DNA of 35,975 nucleotides from an uncultured Pelagibacteraceae bacterium (lineage in GTDB: Bacteria; Pseudomonadota; Alphaproteobacteria; Pelagibacterales; Pelagibacteraceae). The stretch is taken from contig CACDDC010000010.1 in assembly GCA_902551455.1 (NCBI GenBank), positions 1 through 35,975 of the forward strand. The letters are read 5' to 3'. Below, piece by piece: positions 1 to 11,995 of this stretch. The position numbers and the translations under genes are program-made. Below the pieces are notes generated by a model. It was not told the DNA's origin and ran no database searches. It saw only the letters and a program-made list of their open reading frames with translations. Position 1 is the first letter of the stretch. Each line of letters begins with the position of its first letter.

Positions 1-2805
<2,805 letters not shown>

Positions 2806-2806
2806 A

Positions 2807-4138
2807 TTATTTTATTGACCTTTTTACTATATTTATACATTTTGATAATAAAACTTTATTTTCTGATTCTCCCATAATCCTTATTTTGGGTTCTGTACCT
2901 GATCTACGTACCAGCATCCTGCCATTATTTCTTATTAAACTTGATGCATGCTTTATAGCTTGTTTACATTTTTTTGTCTTTATAATTGATTTATCCTTAA
3001 CATTTACGTTTACTAAAATTTGTGGCGTAGGTTTAAAATTATTAAATAGTTCACTGGCCTTTTTCCCTTTTCTCATTGAGAATAAAACTTCTAATGCTAC
3101 TAATAGACCATCTCCAGTAGTTGCAAATTTTCCAAGGATAATATGTCCTGACTGTTCACCTCCGAGATTAAAGTTATTTTTTTGCATTTGTTCTTTTACA
3201 TATCTATCTCCAACTTGAGATCTTATAAATTTAATTTCATTATTTTTAAAAAAATTTTCTAAACCATAATTAGACATTAAAGTTCCAATAACACCACCTT
3301 TAAGTATTTTTTTTCTTTTCCATCTATTTCCTAACATTGCGATAATTTGATCACCATCAATTATATCTCCTTTTTCATCACATAAGATAATTCTATCAGC
3401 ATCACCATCTAGAGATATTCCTAAATTTACTCTATGTTTTTTAACTAAATTCTTAATGTTGTCTGGAAATGTTGAGCCACATTTTTTATTTATATTTAAG
3501 CCATTTGGATAAATGCCAGTATTAAAAACTTTTGCGCCTAATGATTTTAAAAGTTTTGGGCCAGATTTATAACCCGCTCCATTAGCACAGTCTATTGCGA
3601 TTTTTATTCCATTTAATCTAAAATTGCTTGGAAAATTACTTTTTAAAATTTTTATATATCTTTCGGTAGCATCTTCTAATCTTTTTACTCTGCCTAGCAT
3701 TTCTGGTTTAGACAAATTATTTATAATTCTTGAGTCTATTAATTTTTCAATTTTTGACTCAATTTTATCAGATAGTTTAAGTCCATCTGGTCCAAACAAC
3801 TTTAAACCATTGTCGTAATATGGATTATGAGATGCTGTTATCATAATTCCAAGGTTTGCTTTCATTTTTTTTGTTAACATCGCCAAGCCATTAGTTGGCA
3901 ATGGTCCTAAAGTGTAAACATGCATTCCAGCAGAGGCAAGACCAGAAACTAAAGCTGGTTCTAGTGTGTAACCAGATAATCTAGTATCTTTTGCAATAAT
4001 CGCAGTTTGTTTATTTTTTTTTAAATTTTTGAAATATGTTCCTGCGGCTAAACCAAATTTAAAAAACATATCTCCATTTATATTTCCTTGGTTTACCCTT
4101 CCTCTAATTCCATCTGTCCCAAAATATTTTTTTGACAT
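2807..4138 (-). CDS. glmM: Phosphoglucosamine mutase
   Basis: This 443-residue alpha-D-phosphohexomutase converts glucosamine-6-P to glucosamine-1-P on the path to UDP-GlcNAc for peptidoglycan and LPS. The start MSKKYFGTDGIRG is typical of GlmM. The phosphoserine loop ITASHNP places the catalytic serine at residue 103. The metal-binding loop SLDGDADR lies near residue 245 and the sugar-phosphate site RRSGTEPKIRI near the C-terminus. It follows folP by 3 bp, reproducing the conserved ftsH-folP-glmM order of many proteobacteria. A phosphomannomutase role is unlikely given the GlmM-type N-terminus and context. Confidence 0.96.
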   Translation of the reverse strand: MSKKYFGTDGIRGRVNQGNINGDMFFKFGLAAGTYFKNLKKNKQTAIIAKDTRLSGYTLEPALVSGLASAGMHVYTLGPLPTNGLAMLTKKMKANLGIMITASHNPYYDNGLKLFGPDGLKLSDKIESKIEKLIDSRIINNLSKPEMLGRVKRLEDATERYIKILKSNFPSNFRLNGIKIAIDCANGAGYKSGPKLLKSLGAKVFNTGIYPNGLNINKKCGSTFPDNIKNLVKKHRVNLGISLDGDADRIILCDEKGDIIDGDQIIAMLGNRWKRKKILKGGVIGTLMSNYGLENFFKNNEIKFIRSQVGDRYVKEQMQKNNFNLGGEQSGHIILGKFATTGDGLLVALEVLFSMRKGKKASELFNNFKPTPQILVNVNVKDKSIIKTKKCKQAIKHASSLIRNNGRMLVRRSGTEPKIRIMGESENKVLLSKCINIVKRSIK

Positions 4139-4141
4139 TAT

Positions 4142-5191
4142 TTAAAGATTTAATGATTTATAAACTTTTATACTTTGATTTACTTCATTTATATCATGTA
4201 CTCTTAGTATTTGAACTCCTTGTGTCATTGCAAATAAATTAGATGATATAGTTCCTCCCAATCTTTCTTTACTATCATTTTTTCCAGATATATCTTTTAT
4301 AAATCTTTTTCTAGAAAGTCCTAGTAGTATAGGAAAACCTAGTGAGTGGAAAATAGAAATTTTACTAATTAAAGTAATATTATGTTTCAAGTTTTTACCA
4401 AATCCAATTCCTGGATCCAGGATGATATTATTATGTTTTATACCTTTTTTTCTAATTTGATTTATCTTTTTTTCAAAAAAGTCATAGATATCTAAAATAA
4501 CATTTTTATATTTTGGATTTTTTTGCATATTTTTTGGAGTACCTTTCATATGGTGTATTACAAAAGGTATTTTTGTTTTTTTTAGAATATTAATTGTATT
4601 TAAATCATAATTTAAGCCAGACACATCATTGATTAAGTTTGCTCCTTGATTTATTCCTTTCTCCATTATCCAACTTTTTCTGGTATCTATTGAAATAAAT
4701 GTATTTAATTTTTTTATTTTTTTAATTGTTTTTGAAATTCTTTTCCACTCTATTTCTTTTTTAATTTCTTTCGAACCTGGCCTGGTTGACTCTCCTCCAA
4801 TGTCTATAATTTTACTTCCTTTTTTTATAAAATTTTTTGCATGTTCATAAGCTTTATTAACATTATTATATTTTCCACCATCAGAAAAACTATCTGGGGT
4901 TAAATTTATTACTCCCATTAATAATGGAAAATAATTTAAATTAAGATTTTTTATTTTTTTTAAATTAGTTATTAATTTTAAATCTTTTTTGATTTTTTTT
5001 TTTAAATTTTTATTTTGAAAATTAATATCTTTTATATGAATTATTTTATTATATTTTCTTGTTATAACTTCTAAGTTATCAAAAGAAATGCTTTTATTTC
5101 CATGCAAGGGAATAGATAATTTATTTTTTACTTTTAATTTTGATTGCTTACCATAATAAAAATTACACGCTCTTGTGTAATATTTTTCCAT
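4142..5191 (-). CDS. folP: Dihydropteroate synthase with N-terminal extension
   Basis: This 349-residue protein condenses p-aminobenzoate with the pterin pyrophosphate to make dihydropteroate for folate. The DHPS barrel begins around residue 88 (LLMGVINLTPDSFSDGG). The GGESTRPGS loop is at 132-140, followed by SIDTRKSW, LINDVSG and, near residue 292, the LGLSRKRF segment. The first ~85 residues are a Lys/Asn-rich extension absent from the ~280-residue E. coli enzyme and not recognised as a domain here. The start codon sits 6 bp after ftsH ends, so the extension is not simply an over-called start unless translation begins internally. A homopolymer of 11 T (coding-strand A) lies in the extension at 4993-5003. 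Confidence 0.95.
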   Translation of the reverse strand: MEKYYTRACNFYYGKQSKLKVKNKLSIPLHGNKSISFDNLEVITRKYNKIIHIKDINFQNKNLKKKIKKDLKLITNLKKIKNLNLNYFPLLMGVINLTPDSFSDGGKYNNVNKAYEHAKNFIKKGSKIIDIGGESTRPGSKEIKKEIEWKRISKTIKKIKKLNTFISIDTRKSWIMEKGINQGANLINDVSGLNYDLNTINILKKTKIPFVIHHMKGTPKNMQKNPKYKNVILDIYDFFEKKINQIRKKGIKHNNIILDPGIGFGKNLKHNITLISKISIFHSLGFPILLGLSRKRFIKDISGKNDSKERLGGTISSNLFAMTQGVQILRVHDINEVNQSIKVYKSLNL

Positions 5192-5197
5192 TATAGC

Positions 5198-7090
5198 TTA
5201 ATGAATAATTTTAGGTTTTAATCCAATTGATCCTAGTGCTGAGTTTTGTTCGTCTTCCTCAACTTTTAAATCTTCTTTGTTTGCTGGATAAATATTCTTG
5301 TTAATTAATTCTTCAATTTCAGTACCAGTAAGAGTTTCATATGTTAATAGGGCTTTCGCTAATTTATGTAAATCATCAATTTTTTCATTTAAAATTTTCT
5401 TAGCTCTATCATAACCTTTTTCAACAAATTTCCTTATTTCTGCATCAACTTTTTTTGCTGTTTCCTCAGACATATTTTGCTGTCTAGCAACAGAACGACC
5501 TAAAAATACTTCTTCTTCGTTTTCTCCATATGCAACCGGACCTAATTCTTTGCTTAGACCAGCTCTCATAACCATAGCTCTTGCTCTTTTGGTTGCTTGT
5601 TCAATATCACTTGCTGCGCCAGTAGTAACTTTGTCTTCACCAAAAATTAATTCCTCAGCCACTCTTCCTCCCATAGCTATGGCCATTTGCGCATGTAATT
5701 GCTCTCTTGTTTGTGAAACTTCATCTTTTTCAGGTAATTGCATAACCATTCCTAAAGCTCTTCCTCTAGGAATTATCGTAGCTTTGTGAATTGGATAAGC
5801 AGCTTTTTCATTGATAGTTACAATTGCATGTCCAGCTTCATGATAGGCAGTTAATTTTTTCTCATCTTCTGTCATTACCATCGATCTTCTTTCGGCACCC
5901 ATCATAACTTTATCTTTTGCCTCTTCAAATTCCTGTGTTGTTACTAGTCTTTTGTTTTTTCTTGCAGCTAGCAATGCTGATTCATTTACCAAATTCGCAA
6001 GATCGGCTCCAGAAAATCCAGGCGTACCTCTAGCAATTGTTCTTAGATTAATGTCGGATGCCATTGAAATTTTCTTTGAATGAACTTTCAATATTTTTTC
6101 TCTTCCAATTATATCTGGAAGGGAAACCACTACCTGTCTATCAAATCTACCAGGTCTAAGTAATGCTGGATCTAATACATCAGGTCTATTAGTAGCTGCA
6201 ATAATTATAACGCCCTCATTTGTATCAAAACCATCCATCTCTACTAATAATTGATTGAGTGTCTGTTCTCTTTCATCATTTCCACCTCCAAGTCCTGCAC
6301 CTCTACTTCTTCCAACTGCATCAATTTCATCAATAAATATTATACATGGGGAATGTTTCTTTCCTTGTTCAAACATATCTCTTACTCTAGACGCACCTAC
6401 TCCAACAAACATTTCAACAAAATCTGAACCTGAAATTGTAAAAAATGGAACTCCAGCTTCTCCAGCTATTGCTCTAGCTAGTAAAGTTTTTCCTGTTCCT
6501 GGTGGTCCAACTAATAAACAGCCTCTAGGAATCTTGCCTCCTAATCTACTAAATTTTTTAGGGTCTCTTAAAAACTCTACTACTTCTTCAACTTCTTCTT
6601 TCGCTTCTTCGACTCCAGCCACATCATTGAATGTTACTTTACCTTTTAATTCATTCATCATCTTTGCTTTGGACCTTCCAAAACCCATGGCTCCGCCTTT
6701 TCCTCCTTGCATTTGTCTCATAAAAAATATCCAAACAGCAATTAATAATAGCATTGGGAACCAAGATAAAAGAACTCCTAGTAGTGATGGCATTTTTTCA
6801 TCAATTGGTGTTGCAGATATACTAACACCTTTTTCAGTTAATTTTTCGATTAGATTAGGATCGCTTGGAGAGTAAGTAGAAAATTTTTCTCCATTTGACA
6901 TGACTCCATTTATATTATTTCCCTGTATTTCAACTTTAACAACTCTTCCATTATCAACCTCGGAAATAAAATCAGAGAAAATTATATTATTTTTTTTACT
7001 TATTGAGCTCTGTGGTTGTTTAAACATATTATATAAACCAATAGTCAAAAAAACTATGATTGCCCACATTAGTAAATTTCTAAAATTCAT
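5198..7090 (-). CDS. ftsH: ATP-dependent zinc metalloprotease FtsH
   Basis: This 630-residue membrane AAA+ protease degrades misassembled membrane proteins and selected soluble regulators. Membrane segments lie at about residues 5-22 and 103-123 around a periplasmic domain. Walker A GPPGTGKT is at 195-202, Walker B IIFIDEID at 250-257, the second region of homology at about 300-317, and the zinc site HEAGH at 417-421. It sits between tilS and folP, the conserved alphaproteobacterial arrangement. The start [13 protein letters not shown] matches family N-termini. No Shine-Dalgarno precedes the ATG, and a possible heat-shock promoter lies immediately upstream (7097-7125), hinting at a very short or absent leader. 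Confidence 0.98.
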   Translation of the reverse strand: MNFRNLLMWAIIVFLTIGLYNMFKQPQSSISKKNNIIFSDFISEVDNGRVVKVEIQGNNINGVMSNGEKFSTYSPSDPNLIEKLTEKGVSISATPIDEKMPSLLGVLLSWFPMLLLIAVWIFFMRQMQGGKGGAMGFGRSKAKMMNELKGKVTFNDVAGVEEAKEEVEEVVEFLRDPKKFSRLGGKIPRGCLLVGPPGTGKTLLARAIAGEAGVPFFTISGSDFVEMFVGVGASRVRDMFEQGKKHSPCIIFIDEIDAVGRSRGAGLGGGNDEREQTLNQLLVEMDGFDTNEGVIIIAATNRPDVLDPALLRPGRFDRQVVVSLPDIIGREKILKVHSKKISMASDINLRTIARGTPGFSGADLANLVNESALLAARKNKRLVTTQEFEEAKDKVMMGAERRSMVMTEDEKKLTAYHEAGHAIVTINEKAAYPIHKATIIPRGRALGMVMQLPEKDEVSQTREQLHAQMAIAMGGRVAEELIFGEDKVTTGAASDIEQATKRARAMVMRAGLSKELGPVAYGENEEEVFLGRSVARQQNMSEETAKKVDAEIRKFVEKGYDRAKKILNEKIDDLHKLAKALLTYETLTGTEIEELINKNIYPANKEDLKVEEDEQNSALGSIGLKPKIIH

Positions 7091-7096
7091 ACGTAT

Positions 7097-7140
7097 AAAT
7101 TAAGAATTATTCTGTATTAAACAAGTGTCAATTTGTGACA
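7097..7140 (-). promoter_or_regulatory. Possible sigma-32-type promoter and palindrome upstream of ftsH
   Basis: In the 53-bp gap before ftsH the minus strand reads CTTG (7125-7122), 17 nt, then CTTAATTT (7104-7097). This resembles the alphaproteobacterial RpoH pattern CTTG-N17/18-CYTATNT, with one mismatch in the core of the -10. The start point would fall at or beside the ftsH ATG. An interrupted palindrome, TGTCA-N5-TGACA, occupies 7126-7140 and contains a perfect TTGACA on the minus strand. No good vegetative -10 sits 16-18 nt from that TTGACA. In such A+T-rich DNA chance matches are common, so this is only a candidate. Confidence 0.3.
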
Positions 7141-7143
7141 TTT

Positions 7144-8217
7144 TTAAATTTTTTTGCTTTTTTCATCATAAATAATCCAAGAATTGTTGATTTTTTCAAT
7201 AATACATCCTGATAAAGTCATCTTATTGAACTTTTTTGATTTTATTCTTCTTAAAAGATTCATCATACTCTTGCCTCTTGCGGCATAATAGTTTCCACTA
7301 ATTTTTTGTAAAATTTCTCCCATTGACCTAAAAACTACTTCTTTAGGATTTTCAAAAAATTCCTTATTGATTATACATTTAAATTTATTATCTACTTTGG
7401 TAAAATTTGAGTTCAATTTAATATTTTTTTTTACATAGTAATCAATTGCTATACTTGATTGGGTTAAATTATTTATAGTTAATTTTAATTTTTTTTCATC
7501 TAGTCCTTCATTTTTTAGATTATTAAGCAAATTTCTAATTCTTGTTCTCTTAAAATCAAGATTATCATTTGAAGGATCATTTAAATAAAAATTAAAAACA
7601 AATTTTACAATATATAACAAACTTTTTTTGTCTTGATCTATTAACGGTCTTAAAATAGAGATATTCTTATTTGAATTAAGTTTTGCTTCTGAATTTACAC
7701 TACTGAATGATGTCAATCCTTTTAGTCCTGATCCTCTTAATAATCTTAAAAGAAAATTTTCGTAAAGATCATTAATGTGGTGTGCGATTAAAATGGTTTT
7801 TATTTTATCTTTAACGCATTGATTAATAAGTAAATTGTATCTATTTTTTCTTGCAATAGCTTGTACATTTGTTTTAGGTTTTTTTCCTTTCCATTTAAGA
7901 ATTTTACAATTTATATCGTATTTACTTAATTTTAATTTTAATGTTTTGGCTTCCTTTTCTGAATTAACTCTTAATCCATGATCTAAATGATAATAGTTTA
8001 TCTTAATATTATTTAAAGTTGAGTAGCATTTTGCTAAGAATGTTAATGCAAGACTATCTGGTCCTCCAGATACTGCTACAGCTAAATTACCTGATATTTT
8101 TTTATTTATTAATAGTTTTTCAAAATTTTTATAAATAACTTTTATTTTAGGATTACTTAAATGTTTTTGTAAATTTTTATGAATTGTCTTTTTTGCATTC
8201 AAACTTTTTTTCTTCAT
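7144..8217 (-). CDS. tilS: tRNA(Ile)-lysidine synthase
   Basis: This 357-residue N-type ATP pyrophosphatase modifies C34 of the CAU-anticodon tRNA-Ile to lysidine so that it reads AUA. The PP-loop AVSGGPDSLAL is at residues 48-58, followed by YYHLDHGLR and the IAHHINDLYENFLLRLLRGSGLKG region. The C-terminal part is short compared with the ~430-residue E. coli enzyme, as in other small TilS proteins. The start lies inside cpoB (41-bp overlap). It is the only ATG before the PP-loop; a TTG five codons further in is an alternative. Its position between cpoB and ftsH is the conserved alphaproteobacterial order. Confidence 0.93.
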   Translation of the reverse strand: MKKKSLNAKKTIHKNLQKHLSNPKIKVIYKNFEKLLINKKISGNLAVAVSGGPDSLALTFLAKCYSTLNNIKINYYHLDHGLRVNSEKEAKTLKLKLSKYDINCKILKWKGKKPKTNVQAIARKNRYNLLINQCVKDKIKTILIAHHINDLYENFLLRLLRGSGLKGLTSFSSVNSEAKLNSNKNISILRPLIDQDKKSLLYIVKFVFNFYLNDPSNDNLDFKRTRIRNLLNNLKNEGLDEKKLKLTINNLTQSSIAIDYYVKKNIKLNSNFTKVDNKFKCIINKEFFENPKEVVFRSMGEILQKISGNYYAARGKSMMNLLRRIKSKKFNKMTLSGCIIEKINNSWIIYDEKSKKI

Positions 8218-9169
8218 ATTTAGCTTTTTGAAGTACAGATTGATTTGCTTCAGGATATTCTTTGGTAACTCCTGTAATCATTAAACAACCTTGATCTTTC
8301 TCTCCAATCTGTACCAATGATACCCCAAGTTTTAATAAATTTATAGGAGCCTTTTTACTTTTTGGATATTTTTGATAACCTTCTAAATACGCTGAAGCAG
8401 CATCAGTATAAAGCTGCCTGATTCTAAAAGTTTCCGCATACCAATATTGGGCTGAACCCGCTAGTTCGTGTTCAGCATTTGTTATAACAAATTCTCTAAA
8501 GGCTCTCTCAGCAGTATTATAATCTCCTAATTTAAGAAAGCTAGTTGCAAACTCATATTGTTTTTCAGGGTTAGTATCAGGTAAAATTTTTTCTTCTGAT
8601 ATAAAATTTTCAGTAACGACCGTTGATGTTGCATCTATTGACTGTGTTTGTTGATTTTCTAAAGTTGTTTCTGTATCTTTATAAGATATTGAACCTAAAT
8701 CCTGGGGCTCAGATGAACCTGGAAGAGTTTTTTCGTTTTCATTATTGCTTAAAGATGAAAGCTGATTATTATTTGAATTAATTAGACTAGAATTACTTTC
8801 TATTTGTTGAAAACGTAATTGATTGTCAGCTTGTACTTTGGACAATCTTGAAGATAATTTATCTAATTTAAAATTTACCTCTTCAAATTTATTAGTGAGT
8901 TCTTGAAATTGTTTTTCAATTTCAGATAATTTTAATAAATGTCTTGTTAAAACATCTTCAGAATTTTTATCTAGACTAATGTTAGAGTTATTTTCATTTA
9001 CATTTAATGTAAAATTTTCTGAGTAAACAGCTTTTTCTAAAGTTTTAAGATCTTTTTGAATAATTTCTATTACTTTGCCAATTTCCATATTTTCTGAATA
9101 TGCGGCTGATGGAAATAGTAGGAGTGATAATATATATAAATTTATTATAATTCTTTTCAAATAAATCAT
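8177..9169 (-). CDS. cpoB: Tol-Pal system protein YbgF/CpoB, periplasmic coiled coil plus TPR
   Basis: This 330-residue exported protein coordinates Tol-Pal constriction with septal peptidoglycan synthesis. A signal peptide (MIYLKRIIINLYILSLLLFPSAAYS, residues 1-25) precedes a heptad-rich coiled coil (about residues 65-125). A low-complexity Ser/Thr/Gln/Asn linker follows, then a C-terminal tetratricopeptide domain of three repeats beginning near PEKQYEFATSFLKLGDYNTAE. It follows pal after a strong terminator hairpin (9204-9236), so it may be expressed partly independently of pal. The 3' end overlaps tilS by 41 bp in another frame. Confidence 0.92.
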   Translation of the reverse strand: MIYLKRIIINLYILSLLLFPSAAYSENMEIGKVIEIIQKDLKTLEKAVYSENFTLNVNENNSNISLDKNSEDVLTRHLLKLSEIEKQFQELTNKFEEVNFKLDKLSSRLSKVQADNQLRFQQIESNSSLINSNNNQLSSLSNNENEKTLPGSSEPQDLGSISYKDTETTLENQQTQSIDATSTVVTENFISEEKILPDTNPEKQYEFATSFLKLGDYNTAERAFREFVITNAEHELAGSAQYWYAETFRIRQLYTDAASAYLEGYQKYPKSKKAPINLLKLGVSLVQIGEKDQGCLMITGVTKEYPEANQSVLQKAKYEEKKFECKKDNS

Positions 9170-9203
9170 TTTTTCAATTTGTAATTATAATGATGGCAAA
9201 ATA

Positions 9204-9236
9204 AAGACCCTAATACTTTAAAAGTATTAGGGTCTT
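9204..9236 (-). terminator. Intrinsic terminator after pal
   Basis: A perfect inverted repeat has 16-nt arms (9204-9219 and 9221-9236) around a single central A, so in RNA it folds as a stem of about 14 bp with a small A/U loop. On the minus strand it lies 14 nt beyond the pal stop and is followed by TATTTTG, a modest U-tract. It sits just before cpoB and probably ends or attenuates the tol-pal transcript. It is the clearest terminator in the window. Confidence 0.85.
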
Positions 9237-9250
9237 CAATTTAAATGAAA

Positions 9251-9733
9251 TTAATTTGCTTTAACTGTTACTGATCTTCTATTTTTTGACCATGACAATG
9301 GATTTGAACCAGAGTCTACAGGTCTTTCTTTACCATAGCTTATAACAGAAATTCTGTTTGAAGATATTCCATATGTCATCAAGTAATCTTTCGCTGCATT
9401 AGCTCTTCTTTCTCCTAAAGCTAAATTGTATTCCCTTGTTCCTCTTTCGTCAGCGTGACCCTCAATAACTACATTTACATCAGAATTTTTTCTTAACCAA
9501 GCAGCTTGTTTTCTTAAAGTTTCTCTTGATCTAGTTGTTAAAATTGACTCATTAGTTGCAAAGAAAACTCTATCAGGAACTCCATCTGCTAAATATTTAA
9601 CTGTGTCTGTTCCAGTGTATACATCTCCTTGCAATTCAGGTCCTGCAACTTTCTTTTGAGTTGCACAGGCCGTTAAGATTAAACTTAACAACGTAACCAA
9701 AAATATGTTTTTATAAAGTTTGCTTAAAATCAT
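9251..9733 (-). CDS. pal: Peptidoglycan-associated lipoprotein Pal
   Basis: This 160-residue outer-membrane lipoprotein anchors the outer membrane to peptidoglycan and cycles with TolB. A lipoprotein signal ends in the lipobox LTAC with Cys23 as lipidation site. The OmpA-C-like domain contains the diaminopimelate-binding signature GHADERGTREYNLALGERRA and ends with SWSKNRRSVTV. A strong ribosome-binding site, AAGGAG at 9745-9740, precedes the ATG by 6 nt, one of the few clear Shine-Dalgarno sequences here. A 99-bp gap separates it from tolB, and the terminator at 9204-9236 follows. The strong RBS fits the high abundance of Pal. Confidence 0.97.
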   Translation of the reverse strand: MILSKLYKNIFLVTLLSLILTACATQKKVAGPELQGDVYTGTDTVKYLADGVPDRVFFATNESILTTRSRETLRKQAAWLRKNSDVNVVIEGHADERGTREYNLALGERRANAAKDYLMTYGISSNRISVISYGKERPVDSGSNPLSWSKNRRSVTVKAN

Positions 9734-9832
9734 TTACTGCTCCTTAAATCTTTTTATTGACTTTTTCACAACTACATAGATCTTTCAAGCTAAAAAATCA
9801 ACTCTATTTTTGTTAATTTACAGGCAATTATG

Positions 9833-11173
9833 TCAATTACTTAACAAAGACGACCAAGATGGGTCGGATGCATCTGTTTCGGTCTTTACCATTCTTTCAT
9901 TGTATCCAGTTAAATCAATTGACCATAATGTAGTTGAATGACCTTCTCCTTTATCATCTGATTTGGTTTCCCTATAAAATATTAAAACTCTTCCGTTAGG
10001 TGACCATGACGGAGCTTCTTGGTAATAATTTTCGGTTAATAATCTTTCACCTTTTCCATCAGTTCTCATGACTCCAATGTAGAACTTTCCTTTATGCAAT
10101 TTTGTAAAAGCAATTAAGTCTCCTCTTGGCGACCAAACTGGAGTTCCATATAAACCTTTGCCAAAAGATATTCTACGAACTTTAGATCCATCACTTTTCA
10201 TCACATAAATTTGTTGGTAACCACTTCTATCAGAATTAAAAGTTACAAATTTTCCGTCTGGGGAATATGAAGGAGATGTATCGATTGCTGGATGATTTGT
10301 AATTTTTTCTACAATTCTATTTTCTAAGTCCATAGTATAAATATCAGAATTACCGTCTTTAGCAAAACTCATAATTATTTTTTTTCCATTTGGTGAAAAT
10401 CTTGGGGCAAAAGTCATGCCTGGAAAATCTCCAACTACTTCTTGAATTCCTGTTTCAATATCTAAAAGATAAACTCTTGGTAGATTTTTAAAATAAGATA
10501 AATATGTTACCATTTGATTTGTTGGGTTAAATCTTGGAGTTAAAACAAGCTCGTTTCCTAAAGTTAAATATTTTGTGTTAAATCCATCTTGGTCCATGAT
10601 TGCTAATTTTTTAATTCTTTTGGTTTTTGGTCCTTCTTCTGCAACATAAATAATTCTTGTATCAAAATAACCTTTTTCCCCTGTAAGTCTCTCATAAACT
10701 TTATCTGTAATTATATGTCCAATTCTTCTCCAGTTTTTTGGTACTGTTGTAAATGCTAAAGCAAGAATTTCTTTGCCAGCCAATACATCCCACAATCTAA
10801 ACTCTACTCTTAATTTTGTTTCATTTAATTCGACTTTGCCTGTAATTAATGCTTGAGCTTTAATCAAAGACCAATCTTCAAATCTTGGCTTCACATGTGA
10901 AATATCTGGTTCTTGCAAAAAAGCGTCTTTATTCAAAGGATTAAATAATCCAGTAGCTTTAAGATTATTTTCTACTATTTTTGAAATCTCTGATCCAAGG
11001 TCTTTTATTTTTAGAACTTTTTCTAATTCAGAATTAGTTTTATCATTTGATGAGATTGGCGATACTGCAATTGGCAGTGGATTTAAATTTCCCCTTGTTA
11101 TATCGACGGTAATTAAAGCAAAAGAATTTGCTGGAATTATAAATAAAAAAATAAAAAATAATAACTTTCTCAT
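9833..11173 (-). CDS. tolB: Periplasmic Tol-Pal protein TolB
   Basis: This 446-residue protein has a signal peptide (residues 1-19, ending in NSFA), an N-terminal alpha/beta domain and a C-terminal six-bladed beta-propeller. The propeller shows repeated blades of the form PxFSPxGKxIxF-(S/N)-xxIYxMD, for example [29 protein letters not shown] and [19 protein letters not shown]. It binds Pal and TolA in the periplasm. It begins 6 bp after tolA and continues the canonical tolQRAB-pal order. No anomaly is seen. Confidence 0.96.
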   Translation of the reverse strand: MRKLLFFIFLFIIPANSFALITVDITRGNLNPLPIAVSPISSNDKTNSELEKVLKIKDLGSEISKIVENNLKATGLFNPLNKDAFLQEPDISHVKPRFEDWSLIKAQALITGKVELNETKLRVEFRLWDVLAGKEILALAFTTVPKNWRRIGHIITDKVYERLTGEKGYFDTRIIYVAEEGPKTKRIKKLAIMDQDGFNTKYLTLGNELVLTPRFNPTNQMVTYLSYFKNLPRVYLLDIETGIQEVVGDFPGMTFAPRFSPNGKKIIMSFAKDGNSDIYTMDLENRIVEKITNHPAIDTSPSYSPDGKFVTFNSDRSGYQQIYVMKSDGSKVRRISFGKGLYGTPVWSPRGDLIAFTKLHKGKFYIGVMRTDGKGERLLTENYYQEAPSWSPNGRVLIFYRETKSDDKGEGHSTTLWSIDLTGYNERMVKTETDASDPSWSSLLSN

Positions 11174-11179
11174 AATTTG

Positions 11180-11989
11180 CTAACCTTCTAACATTTCCCT
11201 TGCATCAAAATTTAACTGTAAATCTTTCCATCTTTCATATCCAGTAGTGGGCACTCTCAACGGTTGGCATAACTGAATTGCTCTTAATGCACTTTCAGCT
11301 AATACTTTATAAAATCCCTGCCCAGGCTTATTCATTCTTACATGATCAAGAATTTCTGTTTTGATTACTGATCCATCAGGTTTTAATTTTAGTTTAATTC
11401 TCACAAGTAAATTCTCGTTATATGGTAAACCTAAAGGAATGCTCCAACAACCAAAAATTTGTGCTTTTAATGCATCCTCCTCACTCAATGTTAATCCTGA
11501 AATATCCATGTTTTTATCTTGAGATTGTGTTGTTTTGGTTGTTTTTATATTTGTTTCAGCCAGTTTTTCTTTTGATTTATCTATTAATGCAGCAATTTTA
11601 TTAGTATCAATAATTTCTTTTTTTTCAAATTCCGAAACTTGTTTAACCTCGTTATCAATTTTCTCCGGGTTCTGTTTTTTATCTTCTATCTTTTTAACTA
11701 ATTCTGGTTTTTCATCAGGCAATGGAACTGCATCTGGTTTTTCTTTTTTTACTTTTTTTGGTGGTGCTTGCTCTGATACCAGCTTCTCTTTTTCTTTTTT
11801 TACTTTTTCAAGAATTTTTTTTGCTTTTGGTGCAAAAGGTATATTTGTTTTATCTGTAATTTGTATCAATTCAACTGAAATAATAGGTGGAAGATCTATA
11901 GGTTTTTTTGCTAAAAAAGGTAAACTTAAAGTTGCGATTATAATTACTGTAAAATGCAAAAAAGAAGAAAATATAATATTTTTATACAC
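11180..11989 (-). CDS. tolA: Tol-Pal envelope-spanning protein TolA
   Basis: This 269-residue protein has one N-terminal membrane helix (about residues 7-27). A Lys/Glu/Pro-rich periplasmic spacer (about 50-165) contains PxP stretches such as KPDAVPLPDEKPE. A compact C-terminal TolA/TonB-like domain (about 170-269) includes FGCWSIPLGLPYNENLLVRIKLKL. It couples the TolQR motor to TolB-Pal in the outer membrane. It is shorter than the 421-residue E. coli TolA because of the short spacer, in line with genome streamlining. Spacing to tolR is 6 bp. The spacer composition makes it hard to recognise by similarity, but order and topology are decisive. Confidence 0.92.
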   Translation of the reverse strand: MYKNIIFSSFLHFTVIIIATLSLPFLAKKPIDLPPIISVELIQITDKTNIPFAPKAKKILEKVKKEKEKLVSEQAPPKKVKKEKPDAVPLPDEKPELVKKIEDKKQNPEKIDNEVKQVSEFEKKEIIDTNKIAALIDKSKEKLAETNIKTTKTTQSQDKNMDISGLTLSEEDALKAQIFGCWSIPLGLPYNENLLVRIKLKLKPDGSVIKTEILDHVRMNKPGQGFYKVLAESALRAIQLCQPLRVPTTGYERWKDLQLNFDAREMLEG

Positions 11990-11995
11990 CTTATT

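Noticed and set aside
6255-6875. A 206-codon open frame on the plus strand opposite ftsH
   Set aside because: It is antisense to a fully convincing FtsH, is low-complexity Ser/Pro/Ile-rich, has no recognisable domain and is a typical shadow frame.
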